42,766 bases of DNA from JAIQET01 sp035542575. GTDB lineage: Bacteria; Acidobacteriota; Terriglobia; Terriglobales; Acidobacteriaceae. Within the stretch, counting starts at the first letter, position 1. Each line of letters opens with the position of its first letter. The translations under genes were made by a program, and so were the position numbers. The notes beneath the pieces are model-generated. The model ran no database searches and had not been told where the DNA came from. It saw only the letters and a program-made list of their open reading frames with translations. This document shows, piece by piece, positions 24,365 through 32,375 of the stretch. Where the stretch lies: NCBI GenBank assembly GCA_035542575.1, contig DATKLE010000099.1, forward strand, positions 1-42,766. The letters run 5' to 3'.

Positions 24365-26200
24365 CTACTGCAACGCCGCCTGGGTCAGCTTGACCGCGCA
24401 GCGGGCGTTGTTGCAGGTGCCCACAGTCACCGTGGTGAGCGTGCTGAAATACACGCTGGAGGCCTGCGCCGCAGTGCTGTTGTTATCGATGATCACGCCG
24501 CTGATGCCGCCCCGGTAATTCACGAAATTAAGCGCAGCGGTGACTGAGCCGCCGCTGATGTCATTGGTGATGATGTACCCATTGACCGGATCCACCAGCC
24601 CGCTGATCAGCAGGTCGTGATGCCCCGCTTGCCCTCCCAGATTAAGGTTCGGATTGTAGAACTCGTTGTAGGGAGTGCAGGCCACACCGGGTGCATTGAC
24701 GCGCTGCAGCAGGTTGGTCGGGGTGGAATTCATCACTGGATACGAAGTAAATCCGATCCAGTAATGGTACGGGGTTGCATCCCCCGGCCCGGTGCCACAT
24801 AAGAACAGCTCACCCGTGCTGGGGTCGTCGCCCCAGTAGTTGTTGTCGAACGTTCCGCTGTGCAGATCAACGCCGCTACCCAGGCCCACACTGCCTCGCC
24901 CCACATGGACTCGTACCAGGCCGGTGAGGTCCTGGTTCATCTGCGCCACCACCGCGCTGGCGCCCGGGGTCCCGTCATTGCCGGAAAACACAAAGATTTT
25001 CTGGCTGGCGCCGCTGGCATCCAGGATCACCGAATCGGGTATTCCGAAGGCCCCGCCGCTGGCGGTGCACGGACTCGGGGTGCCGGTGCGTCCCGGCGGG
25101 TTTGTGGTCGTGCAACCGCCCCCGCCGATCATGATCGGGCCGGCAAAAAGGCTGGGAGTCGATCCAGACGCATTGATCACCCAGACCTCGCCCAGTTGGT
25201 CCGCCACAAACAACCTTCCGTTCGGGCTGTTATAAACCGGACCGTTCGGCTTGGGCTGAGCGCCACCGGTGCCCGCGACCGGAAGGGTGAAAGTCCAATC
25301 CACGGTGGGATTGCTGTTCAGCGCGCAGCTGAATACGCAACTGATGCGGTAGATCTTGCCATCATCACTGGCCACGAACGCCTTGTCGGTAGCATAGTCC
25401 ACCCAGGGCGACGCCAGGCTCGCCGTGGCCGTAGTGGAGAAAGCTACCGTCTTTAAGCAATTGCTGGCGGCCGTGCAGTTCGGGGGTACAATAAGGGTCC
25501 TAGCCCGGTTCACTGTCCCCTGCCCTGCGACCCAGGTCAGCACATGAAACCGCGCCGAGTTGGCCGCGCTTTCCACGTACGCGATTTTCTTGCCGTCCAG
25601 CGAAATCACGGCCGCCGTTAACACCGCACCACCCGCTACCGTCGTCCCGTTGTATGCCCAATTCACGTTTGGGTTCGTGCCACACAAACCCGACGGGTTG
25701 CCGCTGTATAGCCGGTTAAACCCCACCAGATTGGCCTGGCCGTTGTTGGCTCCCGCGACGTTCAAGGGAAACACGACGAAGTCCCCTGTGCAATCCGGAT
25801 CGCCGTTCACGTTGAAGCTGAACTTGGCGGGAAACATGTTGGCCGCCACGTTGCCGTTGCCCAGGTTCACACTCCAATCAATCTTGATGTTCTTTCGATC
25901 GGTGCCGCCACCTCCGTCGATCCGCTTGCGAGTAAGCGGCCCCAAAGGCTCTGCCGGCCCATCGCCCGGGTCGTCCCGGCGGAGGTTGACCAGGTTGCGA
26001 TCCGCGAGCTGAAAGAGAATGCGTGGCTCCGCCTGAGCGGCTCGCAGGTTCTCCGCTTCCAGTCCGCCGCTGACGACGATGTGGTGGGAGGTCCAATCCA
26101 GGACCCGTCCAACGTGCTGCTGCGGAAGCTGGCGCGACGGCTGGGCCGCGGCCGCTGCCAGGCAACACGCCACGAACACCATCACCTGCAGGTGACGCAT
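24365..26200 (-). CDS. Large secreted protein of unknown function
   Basis: A 611-aa protein from the ATG at 26200 (MRHLQVMVFVACCLAAAAAQ), chosen for the signal peptide; an ATG at 26251 would add 17 residues and lacks a good ribosome binding site. The mature part is Gly/Asn/Thr-rich and beta-like, with repeated short strands (IYRISCVFSC, GEVWVINASG, LYSGNPSGLCGTN) suggesting a propeller or outer-surface domain, and many cysteines that may form disulfides outside the cell. It ends VGTCNNARCAVKL. I cannot name a family. It is a separate unit on the minus strand, before the amine cluster. Confidence 0.7.
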   Translation of the reverse strand: MRHLQVMVFVACCLAAAAAQPSRQLPQQHVGRVLDWTSHHIVVSGGLEAENLRAAQAEPRILFQLADRNLVNLRRDDPGDGPAEPLGPLTRKRIDGGGGTDRKNIKIDWSVNLGNGNVAANMFPAKFSFNVNGDPDCTGDFVVFPLNVAGANNGQANLVGFNRLYSGNPSGLCGTNPNVNWAYNGTTVAGGAVLTAAVISLDGKKIAYVESAANSARFHVLTWVAGQGTVNRARTLIVPPNCTAASNCLKTVAFSTTATASLASPWVDYATDKAFVASDDGKIYRISCVFSCALNSNPTVDWTFTLPVAGTGGAQPKPNGPVYNSPNGRLFVADQLGEVWVINASGSTPSLFAGPIMIGGGGCTTTNPPGRTGTPSPCTASGGAFGIPDSVILDASGASQKIFVFSGNDGTPGASAVVAQMNQDLTGLVRVHVGRGSVGLGSGVDLHSGTFDNNYWGDDPSTGELFLCGTGPGDATPYHYWIGFTSYPVMNSTPTNLLQRVNAPGVACTPYNEFYNPNLNLGGQAGHHDLLISGLVDPVNGYIITNDISGGSVTAALNFVNYRGGISGVIIDNNSTAAQASSVYFSTLTTVTVGTCNNARCAVKLTQAALQ

Positions 26201-26393
26201 GGCGATGGATATAGAGCCTCGCTGAAGGCCGAGGAGCCGCAATTTCAACATTAAGTAATTTTAAGGTGAGTCGCGGGCCGGTCCTCGTTACTGTCGGGCA
26301 GTACGTATTCACTTAGGTAATTGCCGCGAGGGTACATCCGTACCCACCGATTCCGTGGCGGGTTTGGGAAGAAACACTCCCAAGAAGGGTCTA

Positions 26394-26421
26394 CTCGGTA
26401 CCCGGTACTTGGTGCTTGCTA
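26394..26421. repeat. Heptad tandem repeat overlapping a stop codon
   Basis: Four degenerate 7-mers, CTCGGTA, CCCGGTA, CTTGGTG and CTTGCTA, follow one another. The last overlaps the stop codon of the class III aminotransferase (26419-26421). A related heptad array lies at 30825-30859. Confidence 0.6.
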
Positions 26422-27714
26422 GGCGTGCGCCGGCTGGGTGACTTCCTGCAATGCGTTTGCAAAGGCGCCGACCGCCCGATCGATCTGGGCACGGGTGATG
26501 ATCAGGGGCGGCTGGAAGCGGATCACGTTGCCATAAACCCCTCCCACCCCCACCAGCACGCCCTGGCGAAGCAAGGCGTCGCGAATCGCCTCCGCCTCCG
26601 AGGTGGCGGGTGTCAACTTCTCATCTTTCACTAATTCGACACCAATCATCAGGCCGGCGCCGCGAACCTCCCCGATGAGCGGGTTCTGCTTCTGCAGTTC
26701 GCGTAGCTTGGCCATGGCGTAGTTGCCGGTCTCGGCCGCGTACGCGGGAAGATTCTCTTTCTGCATGAACTCGATATTGGCCAGCGCCGCCGCACAGGAG
26801 ATGGGATTGCCACCAAATGTGGAGAGATGGTCGCCGGGTTTGAAAGCCGCCGCGATCTCCGGCCGGGTGGTAAACGCGCTCAACGGGAAGCCATCGGCAA
26901 TGCCCTTCGCCGTGACCAGGATGTCAGGCTCCACTCCGTAATACTCGATGGCGAACATCTTGCCGCAGCGGCCAAAGCCCGACTGCACTTCGTCAGCGAT
27001 GAAGAGAATCCCATGCTGGTCGAGGACCTTCTTCACCTCTTTGAAGTAGTTCGGCGGCGGCACGATGATGCCGCCTTCGCCCATCACTGGTTCGGCGATG
27101 AACGCCGCCACATCGCCGGAGGTCGTGAAGCGGATGACGTCTTCAATGGCCCGGGCACACTGCCGCCCGCACTCTTCCGGATCGCTGCGCCATTGCGAGC
27201 GGAAAGCGTAAGGAGCCGGAGCAAACGTGACCCCGGGAGCATATGGGCCGCCGCGCTTCTTGCGTCCCATGTTGCCGGTGACGCTGAGCGCGCCCCAGGA
27301 CCGTCCATGAAAACTGGCGTGCAGCGCGATGAACTCGTGCTTGCCGGTATAGAGCCGCGCCAGCTTGAGCGCGCCCTCGATGGCCTCCGCGCCGCCGTTG
27401 CCGAAGAAAGTCTTGGTCAGGCCCCGAGGGGCGATATGAGCGAGTTTTTCCGCCAGGTCTGCCACCGGCTGCACGTGGTAGATGTAAGACGAGCAGTGGA
27501 CCAGCTTGTCCATCTGCGCCTTGGCCGCGGCGATGACCTGTGGATTGCCGTGGCCGGCATTGACCACCGAAATGCCAGCGAAGCAGTCAAGATATTCCTG
27601 GCCGTTGATGTCGGTGACGGTCACGCCGCTGGCATGGTCAATAACGACCGGGACCACCGACTTCATGAAGCCGGTCATCACGTAGTCTTTGTATTTCTGA
27701 ACCGTGTCCGCCAT
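26419..27714 (-). CDS. Class III PLP aminotransferase (alanine-glyoxylate/GABA type)
   Basis: A 431-aa PLP enzyme. ATG at 27714 (MADTVQKYKDYVM) is chosen because GGGAGGG lies just before it. The family core is visible: DINGQEYLDCFAGISVVNAGHGNP, the SFHGRSWGA loop, DEVQSGFGRCGKMFA with the PLP-contacting Asp, and the PLP Lys in TAKGIADGFP. Such enzymes move an amino group between omega-amino or alpha-amino donors and pyruvate, 2-oxoglutarate or glyoxylate. The context of two aldehyde dehydrogenases and a second aminotransferase suggests a role in polyamine or beta-alanine breakdown. It is the last gene of the block. Confidence 0.92.
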   Translation of the reverse strand: MADTVQKYKDYVMTGFMKSVVPVVIDHASGVTVTDINGQEYLDCFAGISVVNAGHGNPQVIAAAKAQMDKLVHCSSYIYHVQPVADLAEKLAHIAPRGLTKTFFGNGGAEAIEGALKLARLYTGKHEFIALHASFHGRSWGALSVTGNMGRKKRGGPYAPGVTFAPAPYAFRSQWRSDPEECGRQCARAIEDVIRFTTSGDVAAFIAEPVMGEGGIIVPPPNYFKEVKKVLDQHGILFIADEVQSGFGRCGKMFAIEYYGVEPDILVTAKGIADGFPLSAFTTRPEIAAAFKPGDHLSTFGGNPISCAAALANIEFMQKENLPAYAAETGNYAMAKLRELQKQNPLIGEVRGAGLMIGVELVKDEKLTPATSEAEAIRDALLRQGVLVGVGGVYGNVIRFQPPLIITRAQIDRAVGAFANALQEVTQPAHA

Positions 27715-27765
27715 GAATATCCCTCCCAATGGAGCGGAGCCTGGAGTCCCGCGCAGCGGACTTCA

Positions 27766-27788
27766 GGCGGAGTCGAAGGATCCCTACG
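27766..27788. repeat. Degenerate copy of the GAAGGATC-type repeat
   Basis: GGCGGAGTCGAAGGATCCCT lies between the class III aminotransferase and mmsA and matches half of the repeat seen at 1431-1485 and 33828-33908. It is one of several short repeats in the block's gene junctions. Confidence 0.4.
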
Positions 27789-27836
27789 CAGCCACGCCAG
27801 GAGAGGTGCGCCAAGGCATCCTCCCCGAGACACCCG

Positions 27837-29327
27837 TCAGAACTTCCGCGAATGCTCCCTCGCCCAGCGCTCGATCACGACTTTCTTCTCAGTGTAGAAC
27901 TCCACCGCGTCGCGCCCCTGGCCGTGCATGATGCCGAAGAAGCTGTCCTTCCAGCCACTGAACGGAAAATACGCCATGGGGGCGGCCACGCCGATGTTGA
28001 TTCCGATGTTCCCAGCTGGTGCCTCGTAACGAAACCTCCTCGCCGCCGAACCGCTCGAAGTGAACAGCGACGCCTGGTTCCCATACGCGCTGCGCTCGAG
28101 AAACGCCATCGCTTCGTCCATATCCTCGGCATGCACCAGGCTCAGCACCGGACCAAAGATCTCCGTGTCGGCCAGTTCGCTGGTAGCCGCCACCCCATCC
28201 AGCACGGTCGGCTTCACGAAGTTGCCCGCCTCGTACTTCGGAATCCGCGCGCCCCGCCCGTCAAGCAGCACCTTGGCCCCCTGCTTCTCCCCAACGCCAA
28301 TCAACGACTCGATCCGCGATTTGCTCTGCGGCGTGACCACCGGCCCCATCTGTACACCGTCATCCAGGCCGTTTCCCACTTTCAGCTTGGAAGCAGCCTC
28401 GGTAATGGAATCGCGAAACACCTTCTGCGCCTCGCCGACGGTGACCGCCACCGAGACTGCCAGGCAGCGCTGCCCGGCGCAGCCGAAGGCGCTGTCAGAG
28501 ATAATCTGCGTGGCCATCTGCATGTCGGCATCGGGCAGAACGATGACGTGGTTCTTCGCGCCCCCCTGGCACTGCGCCCGCTTGCCATTGGCTCCGGCCC
28601 GCGCATAGACGTACTTGGCAACTGGGGTTGACCCCACAAAGCTGATCGCCCGCACCTTGGGATGATCAAGCAGGGCGTCAACCGCGGCCTTGCCGCCGTT
28701 TACCAGGTTCACCACGCCTTTGGGCAACCCACATTGGTCGAGCAACTCAAACGCCCGGTGCATGGTCAGCGGCACACGCTCGGAGGGCTTCAGGATGAAG
28801 CTGTTCCCGCAAGCAATCGCGTAAGGAAGAAACCAGAACGGAATCATCCCGGGAAAATTGAACGGGGTGACCGCTGCCACCACGCCCAGCGGCTGCCGGA
28901 TCATGGTCTCGTCAATGCCACGGGCAACGTCTTCCAGGTTGTAGCCCTGCATCATGGTGGGAATGCCACAGGCGACTTCGACGTTTTCGATCGCGCGGCG
29001 CAGTTCGGCCTTCGCTTCGGCGAAAGTCTTGCCGTTTTCCATGGTGATGGTGCGCGCGAGTTCGTCGATGTGATCTTCGAGAAGCTGCTTCAGCTTGAAC
29101 AGCGGCTGGATGCGGTCTTCCGGAGGAGTGCGCCGCCATTCGGGATAAGCAGCAGCAGCCGCTTCGACGGCACGCCCGACCTCGGCAGCCTCCGCCAGCG
29201 GCACCCGCGCCAGAACCTCACCGGTGGCGGGATTGACCACGTCTTGCCAGGAAGTGGCAGTCGAGTCCGTCCACCGGCCATCGATGTAGTGCGTGAGCTT
29301 CGTCAAGGTTGCAGCTGCAACACTCAT
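27837..29327 (-). CDS. mmsA: Methylmalonate-semialdehyde dehydrogenase (CoA-acylating)
   Basis: A 496-aa NAD-dependent aldehyde dehydrogenase that converts methylmalonate or malonate semialdehyde to propionyl-CoA or acetyl-CoA, releasing CO2. ATG at 29327 (MSVAAATLTKLTHYIDGRW) gives the family length; the frame stays open further upstream but that part is a repeat (29369-29421). Signature segments are TPFNFPGMIPFWFLPYAIACGN, AISFVGSTPVAKYVYARA and the catalytic Cys in GCAGQRCLAVSVAV; FPFSGWKDSFFG is typical of MmsA. It fits valine or beta-alanine catabolism. In this cluster malonate semialdehyde from beta-alanine is the most natural substrate. Confidence 0.93.
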   Translation of the reverse strand: MSVAAATLTKLTHYIDGRWTDSTATSWQDVVNPATGEVLARVPLAEAAEVGRAVEAAAAAYPEWRRTPPEDRIQPLFKLKQLLEDHIDELARTITMENGKTFAEAKAELRRAIENVEVACGIPTMMQGYNLEDVARGIDETMIRQPLGVVAAVTPFNFPGMIPFWFLPYAIACGNSFILKPSERVPLTMHRAFELLDQCGLPKGVVNLVNGGKAAVDALLDHPKVRAISFVGSTPVAKYVYARAGANGKRAQCQGGAKNHVIVLPDADMQMATQIISDSAFGCAGQRCLAVSVAVTVGEAQKVFRDSITEAASKLKVGNGLDDGVQMGPVVTPQSKSRIESLIGVGEKQGAKVLLDGRGARIPKYEAGNFVKPTVLDGVAATSELADTEIFGPVLSLVHAEDMDEAMAFLERSAYGNQASLFTSSGSAARRFRYEAPAGNIGINIGVAAPMAYFPFSGWKDSFFGIMHGQGRDAVEFYTEKKVVIERWAREHSRKF

Positions 29328-29368
29328 GTAGGTAATACCTTCCGTTGGCAACAGGATTCCTCCGTGTC

Positions 29369-29421
29369 CTTTGTGTCCTCTGTGGTTCATGGTTTTTCTT
29401 TCACCACAAAGGACACGAAAG
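29369..29421. repeat. Imperfect inverted repeat, GTGTCCTTTGTGGT type
   Basis: CTTTGTGTCCTCTGTGGTT (29369-29387) and its near-complement at 29402-29421 form an imperfect hairpin. Translated, it yields NHRGHKGHGG-like and TTKDTK-like strings that are common artefacts of this repeat. It lies between gabT and mmsA. Confidence 0.7.
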
Positions 29422-29434
29422 CGCACGAAGGGAA

Positions 29435-30799
29435 TCAGGCCGGCTGAGCCGCCAGGACGCCCTTCTTCTCCGCGACGTGCGCCAGTGCCGCTTCCAGCAC
29501 GTCCAATGCCTCGTCCATTTGGGCGTTGGTAATTACTAACGGCACCAGCAGACGAATTACGTTGCCGTACGATCCCGCGGTAATAGTCACCAGCCCGTGC
29601 TCGTAGCAATACTGCGCGACTTGCTTGGTTTCCTCGTCCGCAGGCTGCCGCGCGTCCCGCGAGCGCACCAGTTCCAGCGCCTGCATGGCGCCCAAGCCGC
29701 GCACTTCGCCGATCAACTCCCAGCGACTCTGCCACCGCTCCGCCCGTTCGCGGAAGCGATCGCCCAGCTCGTTGGCCCGGGCCGCCAGGTTGTCGCGCTG
29801 AATGATGTCAATCACCGCCAGCGCCGCCTCGCACGCCGCGGGGTTCCCGCCAAACGTCCCGCCCAGCGCGCCCACTCCGGGAGTGTCCATGATCTCCGCG
29901 CGCCCCGTCACCGCCGCCAGCGGCAAGCCTCCGCTCAGCGACTTCGCCGTCACGATAATGTCCGGCGTGAGGGCGAAGCGGTCGCAGGCAAACATGGAGC
30001 CGGTGCGCCCAAACCCCGTCTGCACCTCGTCGGCGATCACAACGATGCGGTGCTTGTGACAGATCTCGGCCAGGATGGTGAAGAACTCCGCCGGCGGAGT
30101 AATAAATCCGCCCTCGCCCATGATCGGCTCGACGATGACCGCGGCCACAGACTCTGCTGCCACTACCCGCTTGAACGCGTCCTCGATGTGGCGGGCGCAG
30201 TGCATCTCGCACTGCGGATAGGTCAAACTGTAGGAGCAGCGGAAGCAATAGCCGAACGGCACGCGATACACGTCGCCGGGAAACGGCTCGAATCCTGCCT
30301 TGTAAGGATGCGTCTTGCTGGTCACCGCCATCGCCATGTAGGTGCGCCCGTGGAATGCATCTTCAAAGCACAGGATTGCCGGGCGTCTTGTGTACGCACG
30401 CGCAATCTTGATCGCGTTCTCGACTGCCTCCGCCCCGGAGTTCACCAGCAGCGTCTTCTTGGCAAAGCGCCCGGGCGTGATCATATTCAGCCGTTCGGCC
30501 AGATGCACGTAGCTCTCGTAGGGCAGCACGTTGAAGCTGGTGTGCAGGAAGCGGTCCAGTTGCCTGCGCACCGCCGCGACTACATCGGGTGCACGATGCC
30601 CCGTGTTCACGCAGCCGATGCCGCCGGCAAAATCAATCAACCGATTGCCGTCTACGTCTTCGACCACCACGCCTTCGGCCTTGGCGACGAACACCGGCGT
30701 GGCGTGGAACGCGCCCTGCACAACAGCGGCGTTGCGTCGCTGCATCAACTCCTGCGAGCGCGGGCCCGGAATATTCGTGCGCAGATGAATAGTTGCCAT
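29435..30799 (-). CDS. gabT: 4-aminobutyrate aminotransferase-like class III aminotransferase
   Basis: A 454-aa PLP enzyme, most like GABA transaminase, which turns 4-aminobutyrate plus 2-oxoglutarate into succinate semialdehyde and glutamate. Visible features are LIDFAGGIGCVNTGHRAPDVV, the FHGRTYMAMAVTSKTHPYK loop, VIADEVQTGFGRTGSMFAC, and the PLP Lys in TAKSLSGGLPLAAVTG. A short cysteine cluster (CFRCSYSLTYPQCEMHC, about residues 178-194) is an insertion of the kind seen in some GabT proteins and could bind metal. AGAGAG precedes the ATG at 30799. Related enzymes also act on 5-aminovalerate or diamines, so the substrate is inferred. Confidence 0.9.
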   Translation of the reverse strand: MATIHLRTNIPGPRSQELMQRRNAAVVQGAFHATPVFVAKAEGVVVEDVDGNRLIDFAGGIGCVNTGHRAPDVVAAVRRQLDRFLHTSFNVLPYESYVHLAERLNMITPGRFAKKTLLVNSGAEAVENAIKIARAYTRRPAILCFEDAFHGRTYMAMAVTSKTHPYKAGFEPFPGDVYRVPFGYCFRCSYSLTYPQCEMHCARHIEDAFKRVVAAESVAAVIVEPIMGEGGFITPPAEFFTILAEICHKHRIVVIADEVQTGFGRTGSMFACDRFALTPDIIVTAKSLSGGLPLAAVTGRAEIMDTPGVGALGGTFGGNPAACEAALAVIDIIQRDNLAARANELGDRFRERAERWQSRWELIGEVRGLGAMQALELVRSRDARQPADEETKQVAQYCYEHGLVTITAGSYGNVIRLLVPLVITNAQMDEALDVLEAALAHVAEKKGVLAAQPA

Positions 30800-30824
30800 C
30801 GGAAAGCTCTCTTTGGTCGAAAAT

Positions 30825-30859
30825 CAGTTCCCGGTTCTCAGTTCCCGGTTCTCAGTACC
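30825..30859. repeat. Heptad tandem repeat overlapping the aldehyde dehydrogenase stop
   Basis: Five 7-mers in a row, CAGTTCC, CGGTTCT, CAGTTCC, CGGTTCT and CAGTACC, with a near-perfect 14-base period. The aldehyde dehydrogenase stop codon (TGA at 30852-30854) lies inside the array. Compare 26394-26421. Confidence 0.7.
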
Positions 30860-32333
30860 AGCCAATCGGGGCTTCATTAAGGTTGATGTGCACTTGCTTC
30901 GTTTCGAGATATTCCTCAATCCCCCACGGCCCCAGCTCCCGTCCAAAGCCGGATTGCTTGTAGCCCCCCCAGGGCGCCTCAACGTAGGTGGGCTGCATGT
31001 GGTTCACCCAGACGATGCCCGCACGCAAGGCCTTCACCGCGCGGAAGGCTTTGAAAATGTCACGCGTCCAGACAGCCGCCGCCAAGCCGTAAGGCGAATC
31101 GTTGGCAATCTTCACCGCGTCTTTTTCATCCTCGAACGGGATGACCGCGGCGACCGGGCCGAAGATTTCTTCGCGGGCGATGCGGGCGCTGTTGTCCACA
31201 TCGTAGAAGATCGTCGGCTCGACATAGTAGCCCTTGGTAAACTTTTCCGCCCGCCCGCCGCCGATCGCCACCTTGGCTTCCTTCTTGCCCAAGTCCTGAT
31301 AAGACCGCACCCGGTCGTACTGCTCCTTGCTCACCAGCGGCCCCATCTTGGTGTCGCGATCGAGTGGCGCGCCCAGTTTGATGTTCCTGGCCTTCGCGGT
31401 CATCGCGTCCACAAACTTCTTGTAGATCGGCTTCTGCACCAGGATGCGGCTGCCCGCGGAGCAGACTTCTCCCTGATTGATGAACACGCCAAACAGCGCG
31501 CCGTCAATCGCCGCCTCAAAATCGGCGTCCGCGAAGAAAATGTTCGGCGACTTGCCGCCCAGTTCGAGTGTGACACGCTTCACCGTATCGGCGGCCATCT
31601 TGACGATGACCTTGCCCACGGCGGCGCTGCCCGTGAATGCGATCTTGTTGACCTCCGGGTGTTGCACCAGGGGAGCGCCGCAGGTTTCGCCAAAGCCGGT
31701 GATGACGTTTACTACCCCCGGGGGCAGGCCCACGTCGGCCAGCCACTGCGCCATCTCCAGCGCGGTGATTGGCGTCTGCTCGGCGGGTTTCAGCACACAG
31801 GTGCAGCCCGCTGCCAGCGCCGGGGCCAGTTTCCACGCGGCCATCAGTAAGGGATAGTTCCAGGGGATGATCTGGCCCGCAACCCCGATCGGCTCCTTCA
31901 GCGAGAGACTCAGCGCGTTGTCAGGAACCGGGTTGACGTGTCCGAGGATCTTGGTCGCGAGGCCGCCGTAATATTCGAAGCAGGTGGAAACGTCGGCGAT
32001 GTCGTACTCCGCCTCGACGATCGGCTTGCCGCAGTTGCGCGCCTCCAGTTCCGCCAGCTTCGCCGCGTTCTGGCGAATCTTGTCGGCCAGGCGAAAGAGC
32101 ACGCGCCCCCGCTCCTGCGCGGTCGTCGAGGCCCATGGGCCTTCATCGAAGGCCGCGCGCGCCGCGGCCACAGCCCGGTTCACATCTTCGGCGTTGGCGT
32201 CGGGAACTTGCGCGATCACTTCTTCCGTCGCCGGGTCGGTCACCGCGAAGGTCTTGGTCGACTTGCTGTCCACCCACTCGCCGTTGATGTACATCTGGTA
32301 GGTCTTCACGTCCGCCTTCACTCCACCGGGCAT
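30852..32333 (-). CDS. Betaine/aminobutyraldehyde-type aldehyde dehydrogenase
   Basis: A 493-aa NAD(P)-dependent dehydrogenase. Key blocks are QIIPWNYPLLMAAWKLAPALAAGC, FTGSAAVGKVIVKMAA, the base Glu in LELGGKSPNIFF, and the nucleophile Cys in NQGEVCSAGSRI. YGGYKQSGFG-like GGYKQSGFGRELG and the IEEYLETKQVHIN end are typical. The family includes betaine aldehyde, 4-aminobutyraldehyde and 4-guanidinobutyraldehyde dehydrogenases, so the enzyme likely oxidises an amino aldehyde to the amino acid. In this cluster the step from 4-aminobutyraldehyde to GABA fits, just before gabT. The stop lies inside a repeat. Confidence 0.92.
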   Translation of the reverse strand: MPGGVKADVKTYQMYINGEWVDSKSTKTFAVTDPATEEVIAQVPDANAEDVNRAVAAARAAFDEGPWASTTAQERGRVLFRLADKIRQNAAKLAELEARNCGKPIVEAEYDIADVSTCFEYYGGLATKILGHVNPVPDNALSLSLKEPIGVAGQIIPWNYPLLMAAWKLAPALAAGCTCVLKPAEQTPITALEMAQWLADVGLPPGVVNVITGFGETCGAPLVQHPEVNKIAFTGSAAVGKVIVKMAADTVKRVTLELGGKSPNIFFADADFEAAIDGALFGVFINQGEVCSAGSRILVQKPIYKKFVDAMTAKARNIKLGAPLDRDTKMGPLVSKEQYDRVRSYQDLGKKEAKVAIGGGRAEKFTKGYYVEPTIFYDVDNSARIAREEIFGPVAAVIPFEDEKDAVKIANDSPYGLAAAVWTRDIFKAFRAVKALRAGIVWVNHMQPTYVEAPWGGYKQSGFGRELGPWGIEEYLETKQVHINLNEAPIGWY

Positions 32334-32354
32334 AGATACCTCCTGGTTCGCTTC

Positions 32355-32375
32355 GGACAGCCGAAGCGGCTGTCC
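32355..32375. repeat. Perfect 9-bp hairpin (GGACAGCCG AAG CGGCTGTCC)
   Basis: Two 9-base arms surround AAG. It sits immediately after the permease stop (32376-32378) and 22 bases before the aldehyde dehydrogenase start. No U-tract follows, so it may be a repeat or an mRNA-stabilising stem within the transcript rather than a terminator. Confidence 0.7.

Noticed and set aside
29328..29735. In-frame extension of mmsA upstream to 29735
   Set aside because: The extension translates gabT's opposite frame and the NHRGHKGHGG repeat. The family start is at 29327 and gives the normal length.
30825..30859. Possible CRISPR or other short-spacer array
   Set aside because: The unit is only seven bases with no unique spacers and no cas genes; it is a tandem repeat.
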